The notes under the pieces: model-generated | The model's input: only the letters and a program-made list of their open reading frames with translations | Databases searched by the model: none | What the model was told of the DNA's origin: nothing | Shown: positions 36,952 through 46,685 of the stretch, piece by piece | Numbering within the stretch: the stretch's first letter is position 1 | Layout: each line of letters opens with the position of its first letter | Source: Promethearchaeota archaeon | GTDB taxonomy: Archaea; Asgardarchaeota; Lokiarchaeia; Sigyniarchaeales; SOKP01 | Reading direction: 5' to 3' | NCBI GenBank assembly: GCA_019058445.1 | Contig: JAHPZA010000005.1 | Coordinates: forward strand, 52,276-116,275 | DNA: 64,000 bases | Program-made: the position numbers and the translations under genes

Positions 36952-37380
36952 TTAACCTTCGTCCATTTCTTGTAAGGTTTCTGCGGCGAATGCTAAATAT
37001 TCTCCATAAGCCATAGTGTCCTGTAAGTTGCCTTCGATCTTCAAGTCGCCAGACATGTAGGCGCTTGTACCGTCAACTTCCCCGGACATTAAGCCACCCA
37101 TGGTCTCCCAGTTTGCGGACATGGTGAATGATGGATCTTCAGCGTCGCCTTCGCCGTAGTCAAAGGCACCATCGCCAATTTTTACCCACCATTTAAATCC
37201 TTTATCCTCAACAACCATCTGACCTATAAATTGATCAATATCTTCTAATTCTTCCTTTAAATCATCAACCTCGGCAGATGCTTGTTTCATAAGTTCGAAA
37301 ATTTTCAAGACGTCTTTAGGATCGCTCATTCCTTCATCTCGTAATTTTCTAACTTCATTTGCTAATGCTTCGTCAACCAT
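36952..37380 (-). CDS. SCP2 sterol-carrier-domain protein
   Basis: This 142-residue protein has a helical, acidic N-terminal region (1-55) and an SCP2-like lipid-binding domain (about 58-140). The latter shows 'WWVKIGDGAFDYGEGDAEDP', 'FTMSANWETMGGLMSGEVDG' and 'AYMSGDLKIEGNLQDTMAYG', matching the family pattern of a strand pair, a helix over the tunnel and the M-x-G-x-L-K-I-x-G-N motif. It probably binds fatty acyl or isoprenoid lipids in the cytosol. Codons here are visibly richer in G and C than in the neighbours (gcg, gtc, gac, ggc), which may reflect strong expression. It stands alone, behind an inverted repeat. Start is ATG. Confidence 0.9.
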   Translation of the reverse strand: MVDEALANEVRKLRDEGMSDPKDVLKIFELMKQASAEVDDLKEELEDIDQFIGQMVVEDKGFKWWVKIGDGAFDYGEGDAEDPSFTMSANWETMGGLMSGEVDGTSAYMSGDLKIEGNLQDTMAYGEYLAFAAETLQEMDEG

Positions 37381-37721
37381 TTTTAATTTCGACCTATTTT
37401 TCTGTTATTTTATTATTAATGTTAAATATTAATCAATATCGATTAATGCATAATTTAAGGTTTTTAATATTTTAAAAACTTTCATTTTTGCATTTTTAAA
37501 ATTAAGACTCATCTTAATTATCAATATTAATTAAATAAATAAATGATTAAGTCACATAAAAAGCTTTTATTTCTCCATCTTACAAAAAAGAAAATTGCGC
37601 ACAAAAATAGAGAGTTTTTAAAATTTAATTATACTTTTTTGAGAAACTGAGAGTTTTTTTTTGTATTATTAGAATAGATTTAACGAAAAAGTTATATTTA
37701 TTTTCATTTTAAGTATTTAAC
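37381..37721. other. Divergent intergenic region with promoters
   Basis: This 341-base AT-rich stretch lies between the divergent SCP2 and amidohydrolase genes. No gene is seen. It contains a 7-bp inverted repeat near the SCP2 start (listed separately). TTATATTTAT near 37690-37699 lies only about 25-30 bases before the amidohydrolase ATG, a spacing that would give a nearly leaderless transcript. Confidence 0.5.
37428..37447. repeat. Inverted repeat ATTAATC-N6-GATTAAT, candidate operator
   Basis: This perfect 7-bp inverted repeat has a six-base spacer and sits about 50-65 bases upstream of the SCP2 gene start on the minus strand. That position suits a regulator site at its promoter. AT-rich DNA produces such palindromes by chance, so confidence is limited. 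Confidence 0.35.
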
Positions 37722-39509
37722 ATGGATGATATCTTAATTAAAAACACGAAAATTATTGATGGAACGGGAAGACCGGCATTTATTGGTAATATTGCTATTA
37801 AGGACTCAAAAATAATGTCTACTGACAGTTCAAGTGGGTCTGCAGATATAGTAATTGATGGAGCAGGGTTTATTACATGCCCGGGATTTATTGATCCACA
37901 TAGCCATCCCGATTTAACGTTTTCCATTTTACCATTATGTCATAATTATATCATGCAAGGAATAACTACTGTAGTAGGCGGGAACTGCGGATTAGCTCAA
38001 GCACCAACAGTAAAGAGAGAAGCTACTTCAGAAGAAAAGAAAATTGGAATTGAAAGTTTTCAAGGATCAAATAAAGATTTGAGTTTTAGTCGCTGGTTGA
38101 CAAAGCTCGAAAGAAGGGGGATTTCTGTAAATTATATTCCATTAGTTGGGCACAATACCATTCGAAGCGCAGTTATGGGAGAAGATTTTAAGAGGCATTC
38201 AAAAATAGATGAAATAGAGGCTATGAAAGAACTAGTAGAAAAAGGTATGCGTGCGGGTGCATTTGGATTCTCTACAGGATTGGATTATGATCCGTCTGAA
38301 TATTCAAATACAGAAGAAGTAATTGAATTAGCCAAAGTGGCAAAAAAGTATGGTGGCATCTATGCATCCCATCTTCGGCATTGCCAAAGCCAATGGGCTA
38401 CTAGTGATCCCAATCTATATGGATATGGCGTGTTTCATGGAGAAATTGAAGAAGCGTGGGTTGGAAAATATCAAGGATTAATGGAAATTCTTGAAATTGG
38501 AAAAAAAGCTAATATTGCAGTGCATTTTTCCCATATTTACACGGTATATCTTACACCTCAACCGCATCCTGATTTCTTAGATGAAGCGACAGCAAAAGCA
38601 ACATTATGGCTGATTGATAAAGCAAAAGAGGATGGAATAGATATTACTTTCGATGTAATTGTGTCAGATACGAGTATAGCTCCTTCAAATATGATAATCA
38701 ATGAATTTGTCTTATCCCGTCTACACAAACTCCAATGGCTAAGAAATATAGAAAAAGATGTATTCGTAAAACTAATTAAAAATCGGGATTTTCGTGAAAA
38801 GATTAAAGATCTTTCTCGTGAAGGGTATCTTAAGTTGGGAATGGTTAATACAAAATCAGATCCGTATTGGATGAATAAGTTTAAAATTACAGCTTGTAAG
38901 AACGAAGATTATTTAGATAAAACCATTGGTGAAATTGCTGCGAGTTTATACAAGGATTCACTTGATTTGGTTTTCGATTTAATAATCGAAGATCCTGAAA
39001 CTGAATGGATTCAGTTTACCGATGATAGAGCAATAACTTATCTAACTTTACCTGTTTATCTCTCACATCCTTTATGTATACCCTGTACTGATATGGTATC
39101 CTTGCCACCAGTGGATCTTTCAATGGACAAATTAAAATCCGTTGGAACTGGAGTTCCTGAAGAATTTCTCAATTCAATAAATGTTCCCCATTTTTATGGA
39201 ATGTATGCAAGTTATATTGGTAGATTTGTCAGAGATAAGGGAGTATTGACCCTTGAAGAAGCGATTAGAAAAGCTACGTCTTTTGTCGCCCAGCGCTTTG
39301 GCTTGAAAGATCGGGGATTAATTAAACCTAATTATTATGCTGATATCTTGATTTTCAATTATGAAACGATTAAAATGAATGGAACGTTACGCAACCCCCG
39401 TCAAGCACCTGAAGGAATAGAATATGTTCTGGTTAATGGGAACATCACCTATAAAGACAATGAACATACAGGCATAAAAGCAGGCAAGATCCTTAGACAT
39501 CAATTCTAA
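37722..39509 (+). CDS. N-acyl-D-amino-acid deacylase-type amidohydrolase
   Basis: This 595-residue member of the amidohydrolase superfamily resembles the D-aminoacylase branch. A small beta domain precedes 'CPGFIDPHSHPDLTF' (metal ligands H60 and H62). 'GMRAGAFGFSTGLDY' and 'YGGIYASHLRH' are D-aminoacylase signatures (metal His in the latter), and a C-terminal beta domain closes with 'GLKDRGLIKPNYYADILIF'. It would hydrolyse N-acyl-D-amino acids or related amides in the cytosol. It is longer than the usual 480-530 residues because of an insertion around 230-330 with an unusual aromatic-rich stretch. The gene has no clear ribosome binding site and may be leaderless. Its 3' end faces the MFS gene 27 bases away. 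Confidence 0.85.
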   Translation: MDDILIKNTKIIDGTGRPAFIGNIAIKDSKIMSTDSSSGSADIVIDGAGFITCPGFIDPHSHPDLTFSILPLCHNYIMQGITTVVGGNCGLAQAPTVKREATSEEKKIGIESFQGSNKDLSFSRWLTKLERRGISVNYIPLVGHNTIRSAVMGEDFKRHSKIDEIEAMKELVEKGMRAGAFGFSTGLDYDPSEYSNTEEVIELAKVAKKYGGIYASHLRHCQSQWATSDPNLYGYGVFHGEIEEAWVGKYQGLMEILEIGKKANIAVHFSHIYTVYLTPQPHPDFLDEATAKATLWLIDKAKEDGIDITFDVIVSDTSIAPSNMIINEFVLSRLHKLQWLRNIEKDVFVKLIKNRDFREKIKDLSREGYLKLGMVNTKSDPYWMNKFKITACKNEDYLDKTIGEIAASLYKDSLDLVFDLIIEDPETEWIQFTDDRAITYLTLPVYLSHPLCIPCTDMVSLPPVDLSMDKLKSVGTGVPEEFLNSINVPHFYGMYASYIGRFVRDKGVLTLEEAIRKATSFVAQRFGLKDRGLIKPNYYADILIFNYETIKMNGTLRNPRQAPEGIEYVLVNGNITYKDNEHTGIKAGKILRHQF

Positions 39510-39536
39510 TTCAGAACTTACTGAATCCAATCTTAT

Positions 39537-40940
39537 TTAGAGACCATGTTTCTGTAATAAGATTTTGTTTTCTCTCACTTTATTGGGAGTTAAGTCGTAT
39601 ACCAACCACATAACTAAAAATCCTACAATAGAGAAGAACATTGGAATCAAAACCATGATAACTCTGATGCCCCATAATGCTAAGGGAGTTTGAGTTGCAG
39701 CCCCAGCTCTATAACCTGTTAATTGATGGACTATGGTAAAAACTAAGGCTTGAATTATAATAGCAGAACGTCCAAAAAACGTTCTAATTCCAGAGTATAT
39801 ACCTTCTTTGCGTTCTCCTGATTTCAAAACCAGTTCATCAATCGCATCAGAGAGGCAAGGATACATTAAAGTATTAACGGCACCACCTGCAATACTGGTT
39901 GCAAGTATGATAATGAGAATAAGCATAACATCGGAAATAAATAACAAAGGTATTGATAAAATTATAGAGGGAACAGCTCCTATCATAAAACATTTACGGT
40001 TTCCATACTTTCTGCCTAATTTAAACCAAAGAGGGATTGACAATACCGAACCGAATATATAAGTTGCTGCTATCATCATTTCAACGTTAGGATCTCGTGT
40101 TCCTATTATATATATTGTCCAAAATGGAAGAGAAGAAAGCACTAATACTAAGGAAACTTGAGATCCTATGTAAAAGATATTGTATGCCATGAAGTTTTTT
40201 TGCTTGATAGCAAATTTCAAGGCTCTCCAAAATGATTCTTTTTGGGTTTGTTGTTCAATAATTCGAATTTCTCTGGCAATTAATTCTTCATTTTCGCGCA
40301 TCCCGGGAATTACTAAAAAAGTGAATAATAAATTGATAATCATTAGGATAAAAGCTGCCAAAATGTAAGAATCAATATCTCCGTATTTAATGAAAAGAGG
40401 GGGGAGGATTATACCTACCGCGACACCTAATAGCCCAGCAAGAGCGCCCAGCGATGATACTTTGGTACGTTCTTTTTGGGAACGAAATTTATCCGGATAA
40501 ATTGACAGCCAATTGATTTGCCAAAGCGAATAAAACAATTCAAAAATGATTAAAGTAATTAATAGCCAAAAAAACATCCCCAATTGATCTCTAAAAGGAA
40601 TAATAAAAATCAGGAGATATGTTAAGGAATATATAAAAGCACCAATTATAAACCATGGAAATCGTCTCCCCCATCGCTCTGTTAATCTGGTCTTTCGATC
40701 GCATAAATATCCTAAGAGAGGATCATTAATCATGTTCCACGCTCCAAAAATAAAGAATGCAATGCCTATTAATGTAATAGATAAATACAACTCATTTTCA
40801 TAAAAAAAAATTGTACGAACAATAAAGGCAATCATAATAAAATTTACTATAAATCCTCCCATTCCATAAGACAAATGAATTTTAGAGGAATATTGCATCT
40901 CATCAATCTCAGTATTATTACTATTTGGTTGAGAATTCAT
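39537..40940 (-). CDS. MFS transporter, GPH (glycoside-pentoside-hexuronide) type
   Basis: This 467-residue protein has about twelve membrane helices. The cytoplasmic loop after helix 2 carries 'NDPLLGYLCDRKTRLTERWG' followed by R-R-F-P-W, the signature of GPH:cation symporters such as MelB. A second loop before helix 7 is highly charged. It should import sugars, glycosides or glucuronides with a cation. A relative with the same motif is encoded at 43100-44554. Rhamnosidase and aldolase genes lie nearby, but the transported compound is not readable. It is convergent with the amidohydrolase gene; start is ATG at 40940. Confidence 0.9.
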   Translation of the reverse strand: MNSQPNSNNTEIDEMQYSSKIHLSYGMGGFIVNFIMIAFIVRTIFFYENELYLSITLIGIAFFIFGAWNMINDPLLGYLCDRKTRLTERWGRRFPWFIIGAFIYSLTYLLIFIIPFRDQLGMFFWLLITLIIFELFYSLWQINWLSIYPDKFRSQKERTKVSSLGALAGLLGVAVGIILPPLFIKYGDIDSYILAAFILMIINLLFTFLVIPGMRENEELIAREIRIIEQQTQKESFWRALKFAIKQKNFMAYNIFYIGSQVSLVLVLSSLPFWTIYIIGTRDPNVEMMIAATYIFGSVLSIPLWFKLGRKYGNRKCFMIGAVPSIILSIPLLFISDVMLILIIILATSIAGGAVNTLMYPCLSDAIDELVLKSGERKEGIYSGIRTFFGRSAIIIQALVFTIVHQLTGYRAGAATQTPLALWGIRVIMVLIPMFFSIVGFLVMWLVYDLTPNKVRENKILLQKHGL

Positions 40941-41095
40941 TTGGAACTTCTAAAATTAGTATTAAAATATTTAAAATTTTGTCGATGTTTCTTATAAATC
41001 TTATCAAATATGAAAGAATTTTATGATGGGATTATTAATTTTCAAATGATTTCCCATATAGTTTAAATTTGTATTTCTGATTAGTAACTCCAAGG

Positions 41096-41710
41096 ATGGT
41101 ATTAATAGAACCAGAATTTGAAATTGATGAAAAAAATAGAGTTATTTGCAAATCCCATACTGATTATCTTAAATTCATAAATCCTTCTAAAGATTATTTC
41201 GAGGATATCTATTTGGATAAAATAATGACTTGTTTAACCTGTTCTCATTATACATATAATGAATGTTATTTTACTAAACCAAGAATCGAAGAAATTGAAG
41301 TTAACCGTCAAAAAAGAACAGAATTTAGATGTCAGTTATGTATTCATAAAATCGAAAGAATATTCACGATTATTTATAAGCTCTATAATAAAGAAAGGTA
41401 TGGAGTTGAAATTCCTTTAATATGCTGTAATTGTTATGATAAAATTAACACAAATCAATTCTTATCCGAATCAAAAAATTTAAGAATCCTTTACCTTTTT
41501 GTTATACTCACTTCAATCTTTACTCTTTTATACTTTAACTTTTTATTATTTCTATTAAAACTAAACTCAGTTACAAAGATTTTTTTATTTGCTCCTTTTT
41601 GTATTTTTATATTATTGATCATACTTAAATTATTAATTATATTAAAGAGAAACATTTATGGGGCTAAATATTTTAAAAAAAATTTTATGCGACAGGAAGC
41701 GACTGAATGA
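41096..41710 (+). CDS. Cysteine-rich membrane protein of unknown function
   Basis: This 204-residue protein has a cytosolic N-terminal part of about 130 residues with CxxC-type pairs ('CLTCSHYTYNEC', 'CQLCIHKI', 'CCNCYDKI'). It is probably a zinc- or iron-binding domain, and is followed by two transmembrane helices (about 128-158 and 160-187) and a short basic tail ('KRNIYGAKYFKKNF'). This suggests a membrane-anchored metal-binding module on the inner face. No family was recognised. It is the only plus-strand gene between two minus-strand genes, and its stop lies eight bases from the convergent HAD gene. Start is ATG at 41096. Confidence 0.6.
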   Translation: MVLIEPEFEIDEKNRVICKSHTDYLKFINPSKDYFEDIYLDKIMTCLTCSHYTYNECYFTKPRIEEIEVNRQKRTEFRCQLCIHKIERIFTIIYKLYNKERYGVEIPLICCNCYDKINTNQFLSESKNLRILYLFVILTSIFTLLYFNFLLFLLKLNSVTKIFLFAPFCIFILLIILKLLIILKRNIYGAKYFKKNFMRQEATE

Positions 41711-41718
41711 AATAAATT

Positions 41719-42828
41719 CTAACCTAGCTTTCCAGCCCAACCTCTAACCAATTTTCTCATCTTCTCTTGCTGCGATATAACCCCATCTAATTCATTTTTA
41801 GTTTTATTCTTTAAATTGATAAGCTCAGGCACAAAGTTATAATTTATGAAATAATCTTTGCAACGTTTCGAAATAATTCCATCTTTGATATTCTTTGGAT
41901 TATTTTGAAACGTAGGATATTCTGCCTCCCAGATTTTTAAGAACTCTTCAAGATTATTTTTTGCTTCAAAAACCGGCAACACTCCTAAATTATTTGGAGT
42001 GGTCACGGCGATATTAGCTCGTTCAATTGTGAACCGATTTCCATTAAATGATACTGAAATAGCATTTTCATCCTTTAGTCTCTGTAACATGTTAATATCA
42101 GTTATAGAGTCTCCTAATGCTGTCATAGAAGATATGTCGACTCCAGTTCTTTTTGAGATTTCTTCTACTGCAAGCTCTTTTCTTTTCCCTCCTCGAACTT
42201 GGACGTGGTTCATGATTTTAATATAATCAGATTCTTTTCCTTTCCAAAAGAAGGTATCTAAATCTGCAATAACAGATTCGAGTTGCTTATCATTATCAAG
42301 ATACTTCTGGAAAATATCTCTTACTAATATATTAACTGATTCCTCAATATCTGAAACTTCGCTTTTTAATTCTTTTACATGAAGATCAGTGCAATACACA
42401 TGATCCTTAGGGATGTTTAAAGCGGCAGTTACATTATGAGCAAATTGCGTATAACTTGTAGAAATAACATATATATCCCATTCTTCATGGAGGGTTTTCA
42501 TTAATTCTCTACAACCCGGTAATAGTCCAAGGTTTTTCTTGGCAAGATTGTTTAGTTCTTCATCTGAAAAACAAGCTACATATAACGGTGCCATAATTCT
42601 TAAGGTATCTCCTGGTTGGTATTCGGGGATTCCTAATTTTTCTTTCACTCCTGGAATATCAATAATATAGTCGTCATAATTTGAAATCATGAAAAAAAAT
42701 TCGCCCATATCATACTTTTGCAGGTTTAATTCAGGCTTTTTGCTTAATAATCTGCCGATTTCAGCTGCAAAATCTATTACTGATATCGGACCTTCCAGAT
42801 CAAATAAACAAATGTTTTCTTTTTTCAT
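41719..42828 (-). CDS. HAD-superfamily protein, EhaR-like
   Basis: This 369-residue protein opens with 'NICLFDLEGPISVIDFA', a HAD motif I of the form D-x-E-G-P seen in the archaeal EhaR-like HAD group. Motif II is 'YVISTSYTQF' and motif IV is 'ALGDSITDINML', with a basic 'GKRKELAVEEI' between them. In classical HAD phosphatases the motif I would be D-x-D; the E at the second position suggests altered chemistry. A large cap insertion (about 30-110) and a C-terminal helical extension are present. EhaR proteins occur near hydrogenase operons in methanogens, but no hydrogenase genes are in this window, so the role here is open. Confidence 0.72.
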   Translation of the reverse strand: MKKENICLFDLEGPISVIDFAAEIGRLLSKKPELNLQKYDMGEFFFMISNYDDYIIDIPGVKEKLGIPEYQPGDTLRIMAPLYVACFSDEELNNLAKKNLGLLPGCRELMKTLHEEWDIYVISTSYTQFAHNVTAALNIPKDHVYCTDLHVKELKSEVSDIEESVNILVRDIFQKYLDNDKQLESVIADLDTFFWKGKESDYIKIMNHVQVRGGKRKELAVEEISKRTGVDISSMTALGDSITDINMLQRLKDENAISVSFNGNRFTIERANIAVTTPNNLGVLPVFEAKNNLEEFLKIWEAEYPTFQNNPKNIKDGIISKRCKDYFINYNFVPELINLKNKTKNELDGVISQQEKMRKLVRGWAGKLG

Positions 42829-43099
42829 ATAACTGTAAAAGTATCTTTTTTAGTAGAATGATGCAAAAAATTTTAAAAAAGATTTCTATTAAAGTAGAAA
42901 TAAAACTCAAGTTAAAACACATTCTGAGAAATAGGTCTTATTTTATTTAGAAAGTTTATTAAATTTTATTTCAGAGAAGGTTTTAAATTCTATATTATGA
43001 GCTTATTTATTAATTGTGTATTTATATTGTATCACATTTTTAATAATTATTAATAGAAAAGAAAAAAAATTTAATCAAAAATAAAAAAGAGAATTTATT

Positions 43100-44554
43100 A
43101 TGAGTGAATCATTCGGAGATAAAGCGGGTGAACGCTTAGAAGTTCCTTCAAGAAGCTCAAAAAAAATGGTGCTTTTTCAGTTACACATCATCATCGGAGG
43201 TATCCTTTATGCAATGTGGAATCGTATTCAATTTTTTGCGGTCTCATTACTTCTTATCCCCCAATTCACGATCGTGTTAATTTATTTAGTCTATTCGATT
43301 GTTGATGGTTCAAATGATCCAATAATAGGATATCTCAATGATCGTTCAAAGAGATTTACGAAACAATACGGTAAACGATTTCCATGGATCATGTTCGGGA
43401 CGGTTGCCGCTCCGATTTTTTTAGTATTATGCTTTATACCTGTTATTGCAATACACGTTGATTCTAGAGGGAATGTGACGAATCCAGAAGCAGTGACTTT
43501 TGCCGCTCTTTGGTTAATTCTTTTAATGTGTGTATACGAATCATTTCGAACTCTTGCAGAAGTGAACACCAATGCTTTAATTCCTGATATGTATCGAGGG
43601 GATGAGCAGAGAAGAAAGTTGGGTTATATAGGACAAATTATTGGTATAGTAAGCAGTCTGTTATCAGCCATTCTGATTCCTTTATTATTAGTGAGTTATG
43701 GCGGGGTAACCTCAATACAAGCCTATATTCTTACAGCTATAACCATTATAATTATATCTTACATGTTAATGATTCCGTTTGGTTTTGGTGCACGCGAACC
43801 TGCCGACATGAAGATTTTTCGGGCAGAATTAGACGAAGCTGGGAAAAGTACTTCACCAGTGAGAGAAGTGGTAATTCGAGTACTGAAAGATAGAAATTGG
43901 ATGGCATTTACCATGGCAGTTTTCTTTTGGGCTATTGCTGGTATGTGTTTGGTTGCTGGATTAGATTTTTTTGTAGTTCATTATCTTGGCTTGGATTATA
44001 GTGCGATTATTTTACCCTCATTAATGGCAATTGCGGGGGGAGTTGTCTCAATTCCAATTTTTGTCAAATTAATTAGAAAATTTGGAGCGAAAAAGGCGTA
44101 TCTTACCAGCTTACTTATGTTTGCCATATTTTACTTTGCATTCTTTTTTGTAGAAGATATCATAGGATTAACTATTATCTTTTTCTTTGTTGGAATAGCA
44201 AGTGGTGGACAAGGAATTACATATATAGTCGTATCAAGCGAAGCTATTGATAACAGCGTTTTGCTTTCGGGTAAAAGAGAAGAAGGAACGTATAACGGAA
44301 TATTACGAATATTTACAGGATTTAGTTATGTTTTCCAAGCTCTAATTTTTGCGATTGTCAGTGCTAATTCAGGATATATTCCCGCAAGAGGAAAAAATCA
44401 AACTGAACTGGCAAGATTCGGACTGAAGCTACAAATGTCTCTAATTCCATTAATAATAATTATGATTGGAATAATTATCTTTATGTATTTCTACAAAATT
44501 ACCAAAGATATTGCGCTGGTAAATCGGAGAAAATTGTTAGAAAGAGGGCTTTAA
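43100..44554 (+). CDS. MFS transporter, GPH type
   Basis: This 484-residue polytopic membrane protein with about twelve helices is related to the one at 39537-40940. The motif 'SNDPIIGYLNDRSKRFTKQ' followed by Y-G-K-R-F-P-W marks the GPH cation symporter group. The 'EVNTNALIPDMYRGDEQRRK' loop and 'GKREEGTYNGILRIF' also match family members. It would cotransport a sugar or glycoside with a cation. Two such carriers within 4 kb of each other and close to glycosidases indicate a carbohydrate uptake region. It starts at ATG 43100 after a long AT-rich leader and is followed by a strong poly-T terminator. Confidence 0.9.
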   Translation: MSESFGDKAGERLEVPSRSSKKMVLFQLHIIIGGILYAMWNRIQFFAVSLLLIPQFTIVLIYLVYSIVDGSNDPIIGYLNDRSKRFTKQYGKRFPWIMFGTVAAPIFLVLCFIPVIAIHVDSRGNVTNPEAVTFAALWLILLMCVYESFRTLAEVNTNALIPDMYRGDEQRRKLGYIGQIIGIVSSLLSAILIPLLLVSYGGVTSIQAYILTAITIIIISYMLMIPFGFGAREPADMKIFRAELDEAGKSTSPVREVVIRVLKDRNWMAFTMAVFFWAIAGMCLVAGLDFFVVHYLGLDYSAIILPSLMAIAGGVVSIPIFVKLIRKFGAKKAYLTSLLMFAIFYFAFFFVEDIIGLTIIFFFVGIASGGQGITYIVVSSEAIDNSVLLSGKREEGTYNGILRIFTGFSYVFQALIFAIVSANSGYIPARGKNQTELARFGLKLQMSLIPLIIIMIGIIIFMYFYKITKDIALVNRRKLLERGL

Positions 44555-44572
44555 AGATTTTTAAAAACAAAA

Positions 44573-44595
44573 TTTTTTTTTTTTTTTTTTTTTTT
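44573..44595 (+). terminator. Poly-T transcription terminator (23 T)
   Basis: An uninterrupted run of 23 T residues on the plus strand begins 18 bases after the MFS stop codon. Archaeal RNA polymerase terminates at such U-tracts. On the other strand it is poly-A and lies beyond the convergent HEAT gene's stop, so it serves the MFS transcript. Confidence 0.85.
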
Positions 44596-44633
44596 AGGAA
44601 TGAAGACTTATAACTGAGCTTAAGACGCAAGTC

Positions 44634-45119
44634 CTAAAATTTAATTTTAAAGATTTCTTCAACAGATTTTCTTTTTAATTCTCTTTCCATAATAAGACGC
44701 CAATCTGGTTCTATTGTATCAAAAGCATTCTCTGCGAGTGTTTTTAATTCTTCATCCGGGGAGTTTAAAAAAGGGGCGATATATACTAAAGCCCTTTTAT
44801 CCTTTAAATTAGACAAGGCTTCAATGATGAAAATTATGCGGAATTTATCACTCAAGTGTTTATCAGCTTCTTCTTCTAATATTTCGATGATCCTCATTGT
44901 AGCTCTAGAATCTCCTATCCTCCCCAGAGCTTCAATTATTCGATTTTGCACCATGAATTCTTCTTCACTTCTAAGTGCCCTACATAAAAGATTTACGGAT
45001 CTCGCATCTTTCATAATTCCAAGTTCTCGGGCCGCATCTGCCCTCTTATGCCAATCGGCATTATGAAACAATTGTTTTATTAATTGGTTATATTTTTCGT
45101 TTGCTTTTTGCCACGCCAT
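44634..45119 (-). CDS. Small HEAT-repeat protein
   Basis: This 161-residue protein is made of HEAT/PBS-lyase-type repeats: 'DWHKRADAARELGIMKD', 'EFMVQNRIIEALGRIGD', 'KFRIIFIIEALSNLKDKRAL' and 'DEELKTLAENAF'. About four repeats form a short solenoid likely to bind another protein. There is no catalytic residue set or membrane segment. It resembles one part of the longer HEAT protein at 1527-3200. It sits upstream of nothing obviously related, and downstream of purD on the same strand with an 86-base gap, so co-transcription with purD is possible. Start is ATG at 45119. Confidence 0.8.
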   Translation of the reverse strand: MAWQKANEKYNQLIKQLFHNADWHKRADAARELGIMKDARSVNLLCRALRSEEEFMVQNRIIEALGRIGDSRATMRIIEILEEEADKHLSDKFRIIFIIEALSNLKDKRALVYIAPFLNSPDEELKTLAENAFDTIEPDWRLIMERELKRKSVEEIFKIKF

Positions 45120-45205
45120 AATTCATGTAAAGAATAATCAGAATATTATTATAATTTGATTATTATAAAATATAAAATTAAAAAAAAGCAATTTTTAAGA
45201 ATATC

Positions 45206-46525
45206 CTATTTATTTAGAATAGAATTCATATGATCAATACGTTTTTGTAATAATTTTAAGGTACCGACATCTTTTCTATGAAATAATTTGCCCTCAACAC
45301 ATCCAACTCCATTTTCTGCTATTTTTTCAGCTTCCTCAAGATTACTCGCGATTCCAAGTATACCCATTGCCCGTGAGGTTGTAGTGAATATACTTTCACC
45401 TTCTCGATAGACTGATGCGTAATAATATTTTGCACCAATATTCTCTAATTTTTGCTTATTAATTATCACCTGTTCATCTTTTTTAGGAGAAACAGGATAT
45501 CCATCCGGTGCTAAGTATTTACATACCGTAGCTTTTTTTTCATAATCAACATTACTAGATAAATTTCCATGAATAATTCCCCAACATACATCTACGAAAT
45601 TTGTTTTTAGCAAGGGTAACACATTCATCGCTTCAGGGTCCCCGAACCTAGCATTAAATTCGATAAGCTTTAACCCTTTCGCAGTTTTCATGAATTGACC
45701 ATATAAGAAACCTTTATATTCTATTCCGGTTTCGGTCTTAACTGCTGCGACAGTCTTTTTCATATCATCTAAAGCCTCTTCAACATCGCTTTGAGTGATA
45801 AATGGCATCAGATGATCTTCTATGGAATATGATCCCATACCTCCTGTATTTGGACCTTTATCATCCTCATAGGCTCTTTTATGATCTTGAACCAAGGGCG
45901 AACCAATAACATTTTTACCATCCACAAACGTTTGTAGTGTGAACTCTTCTCCATCACACTTTTCTTCAAAGAGGAAAGCTCCTCCATGTTTTATGAGATC
46001 TTCACAATAATCTATAATATCTTGCTTTGAGAAAAGATGATCGCCATAAACTTTTACTCCTTTTCCTCCAGTTAAACCATCGGGTTTCACAACTATATTT
46101 TCTTCCCCCATATCTTTAATAGCTTTTTCAATTCCATCCATAGAGGTAAATTTTATACTTTGAACATTTGAGAGTATTTTATATTTTTCAAGTAAATTTC
46201 TTGTAAACACTTTGGAACCTTCTAATTGAGCGGCCTCTATTTTGGGACCCACACAGGGGATATCGCTTTTCTCTAATGCATCTACAATCCCAACAACGAG
46301 AGGCGATTCAGGACCAATAACCGCGAAATCTATATTTTTAATCTTCGCAAACTTTATTATTTCTTTAAAATCTGTTTCAGAATGAACTTTAACATCTTGG
46401 CTAAGATCTTCTAATCCCGCATTTTTAAAACTCATAAATGAATATAATTGGGCACCTCCTCGAACGAGAGCCTCTCCAATAACATGTTCCCTCGCTCCAT
46501 GACCTACAATTAAACACTTTACCAT
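45206..46525 (-). CDS. purD: Phosphoribosylamine-glycine ligase
   Basis: This 439-residue GAR synthetase has typical length. 'LIVGHGAREHVIGEALV' is the N-terminal domain motif (usually GxGxREHAL), 'VVKPDGLTGGKGV' is the ATP-grasp loop, and 'NTGGMGSYS' and 'FNARFGDPEAMNVLPLL' are the diagnostic PurD signatures. It catalyses the second step of purine synthesis: phosphoribosylamine + glycine + ATP to GAR. The start ATG at 46525 follows a strong GGTGGAG ribosome binding site five to six bases away. No other purine gene is in the window. The enzyme is cytosolic. Confidence 0.97.
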   Translation of the reverse strand: MVKCLIVGHGAREHVIGEALVRGGAQLYSFMSFKNAGLEDLSQDVKVHSETDFKEIIKFAKIKNIDFAVIGPESPLVVGIVDALEKSDIPCVGPKIEAAQLEGSKVFTRNLLEKYKILSNVQSIKFTSMDGIEKAIKDMGEENIVVKPDGLTGGKGVKVYGDHLFSKQDIIDYCEDLIKHGGAFLFEEKCDGEEFTLQTFVDGKNVIGSPLVQDHKRAYEDDKGPNTGGMGSYSIEDHLMPFITQSDVEEALDDMKKTVAAVKTETGIEYKGFLYGQFMKTAKGLKLIEFNARFGDPEAMNVLPLLKTNFVDVCWGIIHGNLSSNVDYEKKATVCKYLAPDGYPVSPKKDEQVIINKQKLENIGAKYYYASVYREGESIFTTTSRAMGILGIASNLEEAEKIAENGVGCVEGKLFHRKDVGTLKLLQKRIDHMNSILNK

Positions 46526-46685
46526 AAATTCTCCACCTTTAAAAATTCTTAATCATAAATCCTCTAATTCTATTATCTTATTGAATAATTAAAACCTTAA
46601 TTATTAACTAATAATTAAAAAAAGGGTAAGATTTTAGCTTATAGTATTTTCATTTTCTTATAAATTTAAAATGATCCTACCTTAT

